From contig CM042088.1 of NCBI GenBank assembly GCA_023512835.1, positions 6,812,078 through 6,876,077 of the forward strand: a DNA stretch of 64,000 bases. Direction: 5' to 3'. This DNA is from Taxillus chinensis. Its lineage: Eukaryota > Streptophyta > Magnoliopsida > Santalales > Loranthaceae. Each line of letters begins with the position of its first letter. The stretch's first letter is position 1. Shown here piece after piece: positions 44,076 through 55,697 of the stretch. A program made the translations under genes and the position numbers. The notes under the pieces are model-generated. The model had not been told where the DNA came from and ran no database searches. It saw only the letters and a list, made by a program, of their open reading frames with translations.

Positions 44076-46087
44076 TGTAATGACCCGTGTGTAACCCGTG
44101 TGTAAGGAGTTAACCAAAAACACCTTGGATGTTGGTACACAAGTTTAAGGTAAGGGATGAGCCCAAGAGGGGACTTTTGAGAGGTGCATGTGTCAAGCGA
44201 TAGCGTACATTTATGCCCTAGGAAGATGCTATGCGTATACAGGCGGTTTTAAGCTGTTTTGGCTGATCTTGGAGCTCACTTTTGACCTAGTAGATGGCCT
44301 CAAACAATTGGCGTGCAAGAACAAAAGTTTCTTAGAATGAGGTCCTCTATCTACCACAGAAATTTCAGAGCATTTGGAGCTGAACGTGAATTCACCCATT
44401 TCACGTGCAAGCATATTTTTGCTCCTCAGGCCTCTCCAAGATGCAAGGAGGCTTGTGATGAAGTTTGAGTGCATTTGGAGCTGCACGCCAATTGGGGAAT
44501 TGGCGTGCAAATTGGCGTGCAGGTGTATTTTTGCATGGTTCCCTTGGTTTTGTCATTCTAATGATCTTTCTCCAAAGGACCATGTTGCAATTCCGAGTAT
44601 TTTGGCCTATATGGGTGCGGAAAGGTGCTAACTTGTGTGATCAAAACTACGTCGTTTTGATCCCTGGGTTTTACTTAATCAAAACTACGTCGTTTTGATG
44701 TGGATGGTGTCTATATAAGGAGGGCTTGAGTTTGAGTTTAGGGTTCTTGTGTTCCTTTGCTACAACGTGCTGCCTGAGAGAGAGAGAGCTAGAGAGAGAA
44801 AGGGAAGGGGAGTTCTTTGGTTCTTGCTGCCGGAGCATCTTGCGTGGGGAGGACGGCGTTTGGCGCGGGAGCAAGGAAGATCTGCTTTAAGGTAGGGGTT
44901 CTGTTCTTCCTAAACCCTCCTCTGTCCTAGGGTCCTAGGGCGGATTCTTGGGCCGTATCTGTTTATATATATATATATGTAATCCATATAGGTGTGATCT
45001 CCTATATGGATGTTGGCCTTCAGTGGCATTTTAGTGTGGTTCCGTGGTCTATATGCTATATGTTTGATGAAAAGCCTGTGTGAATATAGTTGTGTGTATA
45101 TGCCCATTACGTGTTTGGTATTATGCCTGTGTGGCCGAACTTGTGATTTAGGGTATGTATGTATCCTGGGTGTTTGCTCTGTGGCCTGAATGGGTGGGGA
45201 TTGTGCACTTGTGAACGGGTGCACACCAAGTGTTTGGTTTTATACCTGAGAGGCTATGCATATTATGTGTTTGAAATAATGTCCGTGTGGGCTGGGTTTG
45301 TGAGCCTGTGAATATATGCATGCTAAGTGTTCGACGTTATTCCTGTGTGACTAAGCATATTAAGTGTTTGATGTTATGCCTGTATGGTCTTATGTGCCGT
45401 GTGTGGTTGCTTGTACACCCGGTGGCTGTGGAAGCCCGGGACCGTTTTGTGTTAGCCTGTGAGGTCTGGGAAACTTGGCCTGAAGAGGCGGTTAAATCAC
45501 TTGGCCTGAAGAGGCGGTTAAATCACTTGGCCTGAAGAGGTGGTTAAATCACTTGTTAAGGGTTAAATGACTTGGCCTAAGAGGCGTTAAATCCTTGTTG
45601 TTAAAGTGTTAGCCGTGTGGCGGGGGGTGTAATTGTTGATGTGGTTGTTGTTATGTCTGTTGAAATTATTGTAACACGACACCGCACTTGTACACATGGC
45701 ATGTAGATGCTAGGAGCATGGGATGGGTTGGGGAGACATGATCCCTACTGAGCTGTGGATGCTCACCCCTCCTACTATGGTGTGTTTTCTTGCAGGAACC
45801 TACAGGCGTTAGGTGGGAACACCAAGGTGGAAGAGTTCCATTTTGTGGCTTTGTTTTGTGTTATTTGCATTATGTAATTTTGTTGAGGCATTGTAACCCC
45901 AGTGGGGAGATATTGTAATGAAGTTTGAAACATAATAAAGGCATGTGGTTTCAATTATATAATTATATGATTTTTGATTTCTGAAAAGAAATGTGAAGTG
46001 TATATTGTATTCTACCCCTTTGTCCAAACCCGGATAAAGGGAGGGTCACGTTCCGGTCTCCTCGGGTTGGAAATCCGGGGCGTGACA
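44076..46087 (+). repeat. 3' LTR of a second Tekay-family element
   Basis: The 2012-bp LTR starts TGTAATGACCCG and ends GGGCGTGACA. It is clearly diverged from the pair at 11278 and 17804. The two ACGT palindromes (near 44641 and 44680), the TATA box at 44711 and the CCTGAAGAGGCGGTTAAAT repeat (45478-45590) are all kept, which argues that these parts are under constraint or recently shared. Confidence 0.88.
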
Positions 46088-46481
46088 GAAAAGTCCAAAG
46101 GAGAGGAGAATGTGAGGATTTTTCTCTATGGTGGGAGCAAGTTCACTATGATGAGTACGTTTAAATGATTACTCGTGTAGGTGTAGTGTCTATGAGAATG
46201 TTTTGTCTTTTCAAGGATGTAAAGTCCTGAGGTGGGGAGGGTGTCAAGATCTTTTCCATATGTTGAGGTAGTTAACCTGGTTGTTTTTGTTTATTGTGCT
46301 TATGTTGTCGATATTCTTGGTTGCGTATGATTTGATGAGCTTTTGGTTAATTTGTTCATGGCTATTGTTTTGTTTATCCTGCTAGTTGTAGCTAGGTTGT
46401 ACATAATTATTTTGGCCTGGGAAGTGTTTTGTTAAGGATGACTTGTCTTTTCAGGGGCAAAAAATCCTAAGGTAGGGAGGA
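46088..46481 (+). other. 3' tail of an element with LTR-B
   Basis: This is noncoding. It ends with TCAGGGGCAAAAAATCCTAA followed by a purine run directly before the LTR-B start, like a chromovirus 3' end. A similar tail (near 46218-46240) with GGTGGGGAGGG lies upstream, so two element ends may be joined here. Confidence 0.5.
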
Positions 46482-47195
46482 TGTAAAGACACGACATGTG
46501 TGGTTGAAGGTTAGCCCCGAATAGAGTCAGGAATATCTATTCGGCAGCATGGCCTTAGCGTGACATTTTGAGTTAATATTATTAATAGGATTATTTTAAC
46601 ATTTTGAGTTTATTATTATTATAATATTAATATTATTATTTAAGTATTTTGAGTTACTATTATCATAATAATTAATGTTATGACTATCATTATTATTGAT
46701 ACAATTGGGTTTATTATCATTATTATGTTATTATTATAAATATAAGTATTTTAATATTTTAGGGTTATTATTACTATTATTATTATTAGATTTAATAATA
46801 TATATATATATATATGTTAGTACAAATGGGAAAAACCTAGGGTAGAAACCCTATGTTCCATGTGTTGTGTAACTTACACAGAGTTTTGGTCAGGGAGGAG
46901 CAATGGATTGAAGCCATCGTGCTCCATCGATCTCGAGTTTGAATCCAGGTAGGTGAGCCCTTCGTTACCACATGTTATATATATATATATATTAAATTCT
47001 TCTTCTCCTCTTCTAGCCAACTTCTAGCCGATTTCCGCAGCCCGTGTAGCAGTCAGTGTGCATGTATTATTCGTTTGAATGTCTTTTTCTTCTCCAGCCT
47101 GGTTCCACCATTCCCTACGTGTGCATCTTCCTTCCTTTGCTTTTAATTAAATCACCCCTGACACTTGATTTCGTACAAAAAGAAAACATCCCATT
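46482..47195 (+). repeat. LTR-B (3' LTR start), cut by Sire-A
   Basis: It starts TGTAAAGACACGACATGTG and is similar to 37275-37377 for the first 100 bp. It contains TTA-rich microsatellite DNA (46590-46820) and a (TA)n run near 46976-46992, and is broken at 47195 by the Sire-A LTR. The small ORF at 47056 is not supported. Confidence 0.68.
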
Positions 47196-48595
47196 TGTTG
47201 GTCCCTTGGAGCCTAGAGGGGGGGGGGGGGGTGAATAGGCTCTTATTGAAACTCTTTTTCTAACTCTTTGGCACAACACCTATCTGGTTAAGAGATAGAA
47301 TCAATGCGGAAAATCACCAGATAGTGGAAGTATTTTGTTTTATTATAAAAATGATAAGTACAATAAAATGGAAGCAGATTAAAGTTTAAGGAGCTTTTAG
47401 ATCTACTAACAACTCTCTAACACTCTGTTTACAATGCACTCACACACTAGCCTCTATGATTTACTTGAGCTCTTGTACATTCACGCGTGCACTCTTCTTT
47501 TTTAATGTATAAGGTTTACATAATATATATAGCATATCCTTGAGAGACAATCTTGGAACTTGTTGTTCCGGACTATGTGCACAATTCTGTTCCTCGGAAT
47601 CCACTCTGTCTTAAGTACTGCGGATGTGGAGCTCAATGTCTTGGGTTTGCAAAACATAAGTGTGTTTGTGAGTTCCCAAGTTCAGTCTAAGTTGTGTCCA
47701 CATATCCGGATGATCAATATGTAAGATTCTTTAGGTTCTCAACGAGTTTGTCTTACATCGGGAAGCAGCGAGCTGGTGACTTTGAATGCGAAGAGATAAA
47801 TTAGAGCAGCGTCTTCTTAGATCTGGTGTAAGGTTCCTTACTCCGTGTTAAACTAAGCTCGGATCCTTAATCCGTGACAATGATTGCTTACTCCGTATCA
47901 ATTTAGTACTTGAATCTTTATTCCATGTAAACGCTTCCTTACTCCATATGAATGAAAAGGTCGGAGTGCTTACTCCGCATCAGCGCTTCCTTACTCCGCA
48001 TGAGTTAAAGGAATGGATGGCTTACTCCGTATCAGCACATTCTTACTCCGCAAGAGTAACAAGTTCGGATTCCTTATTCCGCATCAAATTTCCTTACTCC
48101 ATGTGAAATAAAGACTCGGGTCCTTATTCCACATAAGTCGTTCCTTACTCCGCATGTATAGAATACTACGGATTTCTTACTCCGTGATTCTTTTCCTTAG
48201 TCCGCTTGAGTGGAAGACTTAGCCTTTTTACTCCGTGATAACTGTGACTTTTTCCATGTGACTTATAAACTAGGATTCTTACTCCGTATCTATTGACTTA
48301 GTCCATTTTAAAGTATTCGGCGCAGATTTCTTAGTCCGTAGCTTTAACTCATTAGTCCGCACGTATGATCCTTATTCCGTATGAAGTGAAGACTTGGTTA
48401 TGTACCAAGCTTTTGACGACGCACACTCTCATCCGGATCAGGATTACATATCTCATCCTTAGCTTTCCTCTCACGAGTGTAGGTTCGGATCAAGTTCATA
48501 TCTTCTACAATAACTTAAAATGAAACAACAAAAGTCTCAGATCAAATTACATGGGGTTTTATTTGCATCATCCAAATTCTGGGCTTGATCCAACA
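47196..48595 (-). repeat. 3' LTR of Sire-A element (copy 3)
   Basis: The 1400-bp LTR is in minus orientation. On the plus strand it begins TGTTGGTCCCTTGG and ends GATCCAACA. The region at about 47830-48400 is full of TTACTCCGT/TTACTCCGC words, the reverse complement of the array at 220-780. The polypurine tract on the right side identifies it as the 3' LTR. Confidence 0.92.
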
Positions 48596-48604
48596 ATCTC
48601 CCCC
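48596..48604 (-). promoter_or_regulatory. Polypurine tract of Sire-A copy 3
   Basis: The minus strand reads GGGGGAGAT directly before the LTR start, the same ending as 1-12 and as Sire-B. Confidence 0.8.
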
Positions 48605-48736
48605 AATTATGGATATGTCAAACCTCTTTGTAATTTGATCTGGTAAGCAAAGCAAAAGATAGAATACGGAAAAGAAATAACTTCCATTTTCATTAAGCAA
48701 CAACAACTTACAATTCAGCCTTTATACAAAATTTCT

Positions 48737-49197
48737 TTAAGGTACATAAGGCTTACTATACTTGAAGATCATAGTTGCTGCTTTCTCCCTTAGCTCGATT
48801 GTCTGCTCCATTGTATAATTACGGATGTTGTTCCAGCCCTTATTCACTTGAACGAGCGATTTGATGAAGAAGCAGACAAAGGCTCCGCAGCTATCTCCAT
48901 TAGGCTGTTGTGGCACTTGTTTCTTACTCCGGACCGACGCCTTCAGCTTTTCATTTGGACCCAAGGGGGGAAGGCCCATTTCTTCATAGAGTCCGGATTG
49001 CTTCACTGCTTCAGTCAGCCGGAGGCGCCGAGGTTCCCATTGGTTCTTTCTTATGTTGTTATCTATAACCTGATGATAATCAATCAGCATCAACTGCTTT
49101 GAGTGAATCATGAAAGCAACTAGCATTAAGTGCGGCGACAGAATTCGGTACGGAATGAGGACAGTTGAAAGGTTCTTCCATGGTTTGCTGTCCTTAG
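48737..49197 (-). pseudogene. Ulp1-type cysteine protease domain of Sire-A accessory ORF
   Basis: The open minus-strand frame (49279-48737) starts inside the Tat-type LTR; only its part after 49197 belongs to Sire-A. That part shows LIPYRILSPHLML (His at 49132-49130, but Leu instead of the usual Trp after it), an Asp in LMLIDYH and an intact Gln-five-Cys motif in QQPNGDSCGAFVC. The Gln/Cys motif is nearly the canonical Ulp1 form. It ends 132 bp before the polypurine tract, the same location as in Sire-B, but the sequence is far diverged from that copy. The N-terminal side is cut by the Tat/Ogre-like insertion. Confidence 0.82.
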
Positions 49198-50249
49198 TGT
49201 CATCACTGGTTTTCGTCCGGGCCCTTTTGGGGTGAGCTCTAACTAAACCAATGGTGAGAAGTTTTAGAGTCGCCACCAACTGTTTTTGGGGTACAGTTGG
49301 ATACCCTCTACTTTGAGTAGTTTAAAGTGTGTGGTCTGCGTCATCAGAGAAGGGTTTGGGAGTTGGTTACGTGTAGGGATGGATTAGCACCCCTAAAGCG
49401 CCCTTTCAGTATCTAATTTAGGAGGAGGAGGTTTTTATTTTACTTGTACTGCCATGACTGGGTTAAGTTTCCCAAAAAGTCTATGATTTTTATTTAGCTA
49501 AGTTATTTATTCAAGTCATGGTGAAAATGGATTTACCCTAAAGTTCTAAAGGGAATCCTAAAGGTTTTGGGTTTTTGTTTGAAGTGGATAATGAGATCCT
49601 ACGGGTTGGTTTTGGTGTTTGGTATTATTTTGGAAATTAAAAATATGATTTTTTTCTTTTTATTTTCCCTTTTTTGTTTTGGTTTTTTGGGTTAAAAAAC
49701 ATACATTTTTTGTTCGTTTTTATTCTGTTTTGTTTTGTTTTTTTTTACTTTTAATTACCTTCTTACCCTTCACCTATAATGCAAAAATGAATAACTTTCC
49801 AGGGATTGTTTGGGGAGATCTGTATTCGCATAAATTGATGCTTTGAAGAATTTCGCATGGCCACTTTTTCGGGCGATTTGGACCAGGGGCATTGACCGTC
49901 TTTTGGCAAGTTTCGACTTTTTCCAACGAAAGTTGTTTTGGCCATAACTTCTTCATTTTAAGTCCGATTTGAGCTCGGTCAAGTGCGTTAGTCTGCAATT
50001 TTTATCCTCTATCACCTGGTGTTAGTCTTGGGGCGCTTCAAGGACTTGTAGCAGAAGTCATTAATTTTGAACTCCCCCGTCCGTGTCAATTGTATCCATC
50101 TCGTGCAAATTGGGGCTACCATCAATTCCGAACCATTCCTTGGAAGTATGGGATCATTGTGGACCTATTCAACAAGGTATATGGCATGGGCAGAAAGGTA
50201 TATCAAAATGGGGTTAGTATGTCCAACCCGGACAAAATGGGATCCAATA
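49198..50249 (-). repeat. 3' LTR of Tat/Ogre-like element
   Basis: The 1052-bp LTR is nearly the same as 61740-62796. It runs from TGTCATCACTGG to GGGATCCAATA (the other LTR has CCAACA, a C to T change at the outer end). It is shorter than the solo LTR at 31289 because it lacks that LTR's tandem array. Confidence 0.9.
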
Positions 50250-50265
50250 GCTGCCCCTCTTTATG
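50250..50265 (-). promoter_or_regulatory. Polypurine tract of Tat/Ogre-like element
   Basis: The minus strand reads AAAGAGGGGCAGC directly before the 3' LTR. Confidence 0.7.
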
Positions 50266-50456
50266 CACTGTTTGTATACAAATAGCGTACAAAGATAAAA
50301 GGGAGTCATTTTGGATGGGTTGGAGCACTTACCTGACTTACCTAGAGGAAGAAGTGCGACGGTTGGGTCTGTCCCCGAGAGGGAAAAGGGGCTTCACAGG
50401 CCGGTGGGCTTGGATAATACTTTGATGAGGCATCTAAGGCCGCTTGATACTGGAGA

Positions 50457-51055
50457 TTGAAAGCCTACAACAATGACAGGCTTGAACTGAAAAAGAGAAA
50501 AGGCCCACAACAATGATGGGTGTGAACTAAAAATTGAAAGGCCCACAGCAACGATAGGCTTGAACTGAAAATGGATAGCCCACAGCAACGATAGGCTTGA
50601 ATTGAAAACGGATAGCCCACAGCAACGATAGGCTTGAATTGAAAATGGATAGCCCACAGCAACGATAGGCTTGAATTGCAAATGGATAGCCCATAGCAAC
50701 GATAGGCTTGAATTGAAAATGGAAAGCCCACAGCAACGATAGGCTTGAACTGAAAATGGAAAAAGCCCACAGTAACGATAGGCTTAAATTGAAAATGGAA
50801 AGCCCACAGCAACGATAGGCTTGAAGTGAAGATGGAAAGCCTACAGCAATAATAGGCTTAAATTGAAAATGGAAAGCCCACAGCAACGATAGGTTTGAAG
50901 TGAAGATGGAAAGCCTACAGCAACGATAGGCTTGAATTGAAAATGAAAAGCCCACAGCAACGATAGGCTTAAATTGAAAAGTGAAAAGGCCCACAAAAAT
51001 GGTGGGCTCGAATTGAAAATGGAAAGCCCACAGCAACGATAGGCTTAAACTGAAA
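50457..51055. repeat. 37-bp minisatellite in 3' untranslated region (about 16 units)
   Basis: The unit AGCCCACAGCAACGATAGGC plus TTGAATTGAAAATGGAT recurs with a 37-bp period (for example starts at 50651 and 50688) and small indels. It lies between integrase and the 3' LTR. Tandem arrays in exactly this place are known for Tat/Ogre elements and can seed satellite DNA. Long ORFs through it are artefacts of the repeat. Confidence 0.93.
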
Positions 51056-52238
51056 AGACTTGTTGGAGACATCAATTGGTATTTGGGGAAATGCTTTAAG
51101 GAATTGGGGAGTTTGGGAAGTAAACCAATTTGGGCTCCCTCTACGAGTTCACTCAAGGAGATCGTTCCACAAGGTGACCCAAAATGGGAAAAGTTTGTCA
51201 AGTGCCAAAGGGATGCGTTTAGACTTTGGGGAAATTGCAAAGAAAGAGTTATACAGTTGGATAAAGAATGCTAAGATAGCTTGATGAGAAGGTTGATGAG
51301 TATGAGCTCTTAGGATCTTTAGAGATGGCAACATTCCTGAAATCACAAAGTATGCTGAATGTATGTAAATGATGCATGGACTGCAATGTGCTGTATGCGG
51401 GGACGCATAAACCACAACTTGTGGTGAAATATGATGCAAGGTGATGCAATGCGATGTAGGCATTGAATGCCATGTGATGTATCACTGAGGGTTTGGCCGT
51501 TGTTGGAGAGGTTGGCTAACATTCAACTTGTTGGGGAACAATGTTCTCTTTGGATGGAGAGTCTGTCCGGTCTTTGCTGGAACTCCTTGTTGTGCATGAA
51601 GGGTCTGTTAAATTTCGCTTTGCCATATTAAGGAGCTTGACTTGACGGCTTCTCTGGGGATAGTGATATTCTGTGGAGATATGAGTACTCCGAGTTAGGG
51701 GCCTTAATTTGCTTGGGGATTTTGAGCTTGGCCCTACTCATAAGGAAATGCTAGAAGAGCTTACTGGGGATTTAAGATGTTCTATTTAAATGTGAAATGA
51801 AGATGATGTAACATGATTAAAGAGATAAAAAAGATTTTTGCTGGTTTAATTCCACAAAACATATTTATATCATAAAAAGTGTCCTATTGTTATAATCTGA
51901 TAAACAAAATCACAAGTCTTTAAAAGTATAATGTACGAATTTGATTCGAGTGTGCCTTAGGTTTGACCAGGTCTTCCACTGTTTGCAGCCGCTGTTTTTG
52001 GATGATGTTGTCTCTACTGCTTGCAACGGACCCTATTTGTTGTGGTTGATTTCACCCTTCAAGATTTATTGTTGGCTTTGTATTTTACCCTTGGTGCCCT
52101 TTCAGGCTTTCACCAAGTCCGCCTTTGTTTTCTCTTTTGTCTTTTGTTGGAGCTTTGTATTTTACCCTTGGTGCCCTTTCGGGTTTTCACCAAGTCTGCT
52201 CATTACAGGAATGAGAATCTTGTGGGGAGGTATGAGAG
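51056..52238 (-). other. 3' untranslated region of Tat/Ogre-like element
   Basis: No coding region is supported. A direct repeat of about 45 bp (GTATTTTACCCTTGGTGCCC core) occurs at about 52079 and 52158. Confidence 0.55.
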
Positions 52239-53330
52239 TTAAGCATAAAACTTTTTGACGGCGTCGCTATTCACTGGATTAGGAAGCTCATCTCCGTCTA
52301 TTTTGGCAAGGATCAATGCGCCTCCTGAGAATGCTTTTTTCACAACATATGGGCCTTCATAATTGGGAGTCCACTTGCCTCTATGGTCGTGTTGAATTGG
52401 CAAGATCTTTTTGAGGACAAGATCACCCTCTTGAAAGCTCCTGGGCTTCACCTTTTTATTGTAACTGTTCATCATTCTCTGTTGATATAGCTGTCCTCTG
52501 CAAACTGCTGCCAAGCGCTTGCCCTCAATTAAATTCAACTGCTCATAACGACTTTGGGCCCATTCTGCTCCTTCGAGCTGAGTATCCTTAAGTACTCGGA
52601 GGGAAGGTATCTCCACTTCGACTGGTAGAACTGCTTCCATGCCGTAGACCAAAGAAAATGGAGTTATCCCGGTCGATGTACGCACTGAGGTACGATAAGC
52701 ATGTAAAGCGTATGGTAGCTTCTCATGCCAATCATTGTAGGTTTCAGTCATTTTTCTGATAATGTTCTTGATGTTCTTGTTGGCTGCCTCGACTGCTCCA
52801 TTCATTTTTGGGTGATAGGGGGTCGAGTTGCGGTGTTGAATTTTGTATGTTTCACACAACCTCCCTATCATTCGACTGTTTAAATTGGCAGCATTGTCCG
52901 TTATGATCTGCTCGGGAAGCCCATATCAGCATATGATGTTGTTCCGCATAAATCGAAGTACCACAGCCTGTGTGACATTAGCATATGATGGTGCTTCTAC
53001 CCACTTGGTGAAGTAATCAATGACTACCAAAATGAAATGATGACCATTAGAAGCTTTTGGAGATATTGGTCCGATAACGTCAATGCCCCAAAGCGAGAAT
53101 GGCCACGGGGAAACCATCACGTGTAGTTTGGATGGCGGTACTTGGATCTTATCACCATAAATTTGACACTTGAGGCATTTGCGCACATATTCAATGCAAT
53201 CTTTTTCCATGGTGACCCAATAATAGCCCATTCGCATGATTTGTCTTGTTAATGCATGTCCGTTTGCATGTGAACCACATTCCCCTTCGTGCACTTCTTT
53301 CATTATTTGTGTCGATTCTTCTTTTGCCAC
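52239..53330 (-). pseudogene. Tat/Ogre-like integrase
   Basis: The zinc-binding region reads HEGECGSHANGHALTRQIM and CLKCQIYGD (about 53290-53160). The core has Asp in LWGIDVIGPISPK, Asp in ITDNAANLNS and Glu in NGAVEAANKNIK, and the C-terminal part FQEGDLVLKKILP and GKWTPNYEGPYVV is complete to a stop at 52239. One stop at about 52926 splits it. The frame before 53330 is shifted relative to RNase H. All three catalytic residues are present. Confidence 0.88.
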
Positions 53331-54172
53331 ACACCGCAATAACACCATGTCATGGTTTCTCTTGTCGAAATCGAGCCATCAAGATAATAGTTGGATGCTG
53401 ACCTTCGGATATTTCTTTTATCAGACTCAGAGGCCTCAGCTGGATACTCTTGTTTAAGCAAGTATTGTCTGATATCATTGTACCATGGCTTTTCTTCGGT
53501 ATTTTCGTCAATGGCCATGCAATGTGCAGGAGCATCTTGTATGCAGATATCAAAAGACTGAACTTCCAACTTTGTGTCTAGCCGAAGGAGGGAGGCTAGA
53601 GTTGCAAGCACGTCAGGGAGCTGATTGTATTCCCTGGGCATATGTTCAAACGTGATGTCTTCGAATTGCTCGGCTAACTCTGCAACGTGCTTCCGATATA
53701 GGATTAATTTGTGGTTTCGAGTCTCCCATTCACCCCTTACTTGAAAAATGATGAGTGTCGAATCGCCGAACACTCGTAATTTTTTGATTCCTTTGTTAAT
53801 GGCTTCTTGAAGTCCCATAACACAAGCCTCATATTCTGCTACATTGTTTGTACAAGGGAAGGTTAGCTTTGCCACCATGGGAAAATGTTCGCCTTTTGGG
53901 GATATCAGGATGGCCCCAACACCGTGACCTAAAAGACTGGAGGCTCCATCGAACCACATCGTCCATATGTCTGATACTTCGGCCGAAATGATGTTGATGT
54001 GCTCATCTGGGAAGCCAATAGTCATGGGCTCAAAGTCTTCCAGCGCTCTATCTGCCAGATAGTCGGCTATCGCACTTCCTTTTATGGATTTTTGAGGTAC
54101 GTAGACGATATCGTACTCCGATAGGATCAACTGCCACTTGGCGATTCTTCCAGAAATGGATGGCTTTTCCAA
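53331..54172 (-). pseudogene. Second, plant-type RNase H domain of Tat/Ogre element
   Basis: After the first RNase H comes an additional domain: WTMWFDGASSLLGHGVGAIL, NNVAEYEACVMGLQEAINKG, LRVFGDSTLIIFQVRGEWE and EYNQLPDVLATLASL. These are the catalytic D-E-D positions of plant/archaeal-type RNase H. The extra domain is a known Tat-lineage acquisition. The first 130 nt (KPSISGRIAKWQLILSEYD) are the tail of the first RNase H. It is open in one frame, then shifted near 53330. Confidence 0.87.
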
Positions 54173-54480
54173 GAGATATTTGAGCGGATCATGCCTTGAA
54201 ATCAGCTAAGTAGTATGATAAAGAGTGTATTGCCTCAATCTTCTTGTTATCCAGACGAGAGCACAACACGTCTTCTCCAAGGGTGTGTAGTTTTCTTCAT
54301 TGACGGTGAACTTCTTGCTGAGGTAATAAATGGCCTGCTCCTTCTTGCCTGTAGAATCGTGTTGCCCCAAGACACAACCCATCGCTGACTCCTGAATGGT
54401 CAAGTATAAGATCAGAGGTCTATCCGGTACTGGTGGGACCAAAATAGGTGGATTAGACAGGTATTGTTTGACCTTGTTAA
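54173..54480 (-). pseudogene. First (original) RNase H of Tat/Ogre element, decayed
   Basis: The frame shows PLILYLTIQESAMGCVLGQH, KEQAIYYLSKKF and NYTPLEKTCCALVWITRRLR, bounded by stops at 54206 and 54488. The usual catalytic Asp in the LYLT position is replaced by Thr, as expected where the second RNase H has taken over. Confidence 0.75.
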
Positions 54481-54487
54481 AAGCTTC

Positions 54488-55697
54488 TTAACACTTGTTA
54501 TTCCAAATTTTGGGGTTGTTCTTCCGTAAAGTCTTGAAAATGGGTTCGCATGTGGCTGTTAATCGGGAAATAAATCGGGCAATATAATTCAGTCGCCCTA
54601 AGAATCCTCTAACCTCATTGATGGTCCGTGGTGGCGGCATCTCTTGGATAGCTCGAACTTTATCTGGATCGATTTCAACTCCTTTTTGGCTCACAATGAA
54701 ACCCAACAGTTTTCCCGACATGGCTCCGAAAGTGCACTTTTCGGGGTTCAATTTCAGCTGATATTTCCGTAGCCTATTGAAGAGCTTGCGGAGTACTTCA
54801 ATATGATCTTCAGTGCTTCATGATTTGGCTATCATGTCGTCTATATATACTTCGATTTCCTTATGCATCATGTCGTGGAATAGGGTCACCATGGCTCGCT
54901 GATAAGTTGCCCTTGCATTCCTCAGACCAAAAGGCATCACATTATAGCAGAAAGTGCCCCAAAGTGTCGTGAATGTGGTCCTCTCTTTATGTTCGGGGGC
55001 CATACGAATTTGATTATAGCCCGAGAAACCATCCATGAATGAGAATAAAGCATGCTTTGCCATATTATCCACTAAGGTATCAATATGAGGAAGTGGGAAG
55101 TTGTCTTTCGGACTGACCCAGTTCAGATCTCTATAGTCGACACACATGCGTACTTTGCCTCCTTTCTTCGGTACTGGTACAACATTGGCCACCCATTCTG
55201 GATAGTGGGAGACACTTAGGAAACCTGCATCCCATTGCTTTTTGACTTCTTCTTTAATTTTCAGTATCATCTCTGGTCTCATTCTTCGCAATTTCTGCTG
55301 TACCGGCTTGCATTCCGGCCTCACTGGTATGTGATGTTGCACTATGTCCGTGTCTAATCCTGGCATATCTTGATACGACCATGCAAAAACATCTATGTAG
55401 CTCCTTAACAGCTCAATTAATTGCTTCTTGATGTCGGTAGCTATTAAGGATCCCATCCTCAATTCTCTTGGTTCGGCAATCGTCCCCAAATTCACTGTTT
55501 CTACTGGGTCTTCACTTGGAATGGAGAAATGGTCTTCCCTTTCCAATAGGCGTATAATCTCCCCTGGTAGTTCAGGTGTCTCATCTATCTTATTCTCATC
55601 CGCTTCAAACACGGGATGCTCCCAGTTTGGACTTTGGTCAAACCTTTGGCATCTCGTTTCGCCTTCGCATACTATGTTTTCATTGACATTGCGATAC
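54488..55697 (-). pseudogene. Tat/Ogre-like reverse transcriptase
   Basis: The RT exon likely begins at 55697, just after a splice acceptor. It shows PGLDTDIVQHHIPVRPECKP, CVDYRDLNWVSPKDNFPLPH, SGYNQIRMAPEHKERTTF, MPFGLRNARATYQRAM and the catalytic YIDD in EVYIDDMIAKS, then a stop at 54818. The same frame continues with LGFIVSQKGVEIDPDKVRAI and FLGRLNYIARFIS to 54488. Apart from that stop the region looks complete. Confidence 0.88.

Noticed and set aside
44229..44510. 93-residue minus-strand ORF recurring at 11431 and 17957 (MHANSPIGVQLQMHSNF type)
   Set aside because: It is repeated only because the LTR module is repeated; it is antisense to LTR transcription and has no domain. The ORF at 40939 belongs to the same module.
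49198..49279. First 27 residues of the Ulp1-like ORF
   Set aside because: They are encoded by the Tat-type LTR and are a fusion artefact of the insertion.
50527..51240. 237-residue minus-strand ORF with repeated FQFKPIVAVGF-like words
   Set aside because: It is a readthrough of the 37-bp minisatellite; a 37-bp period shifts the frame each unit and several frames stay open alike. Not a gene.
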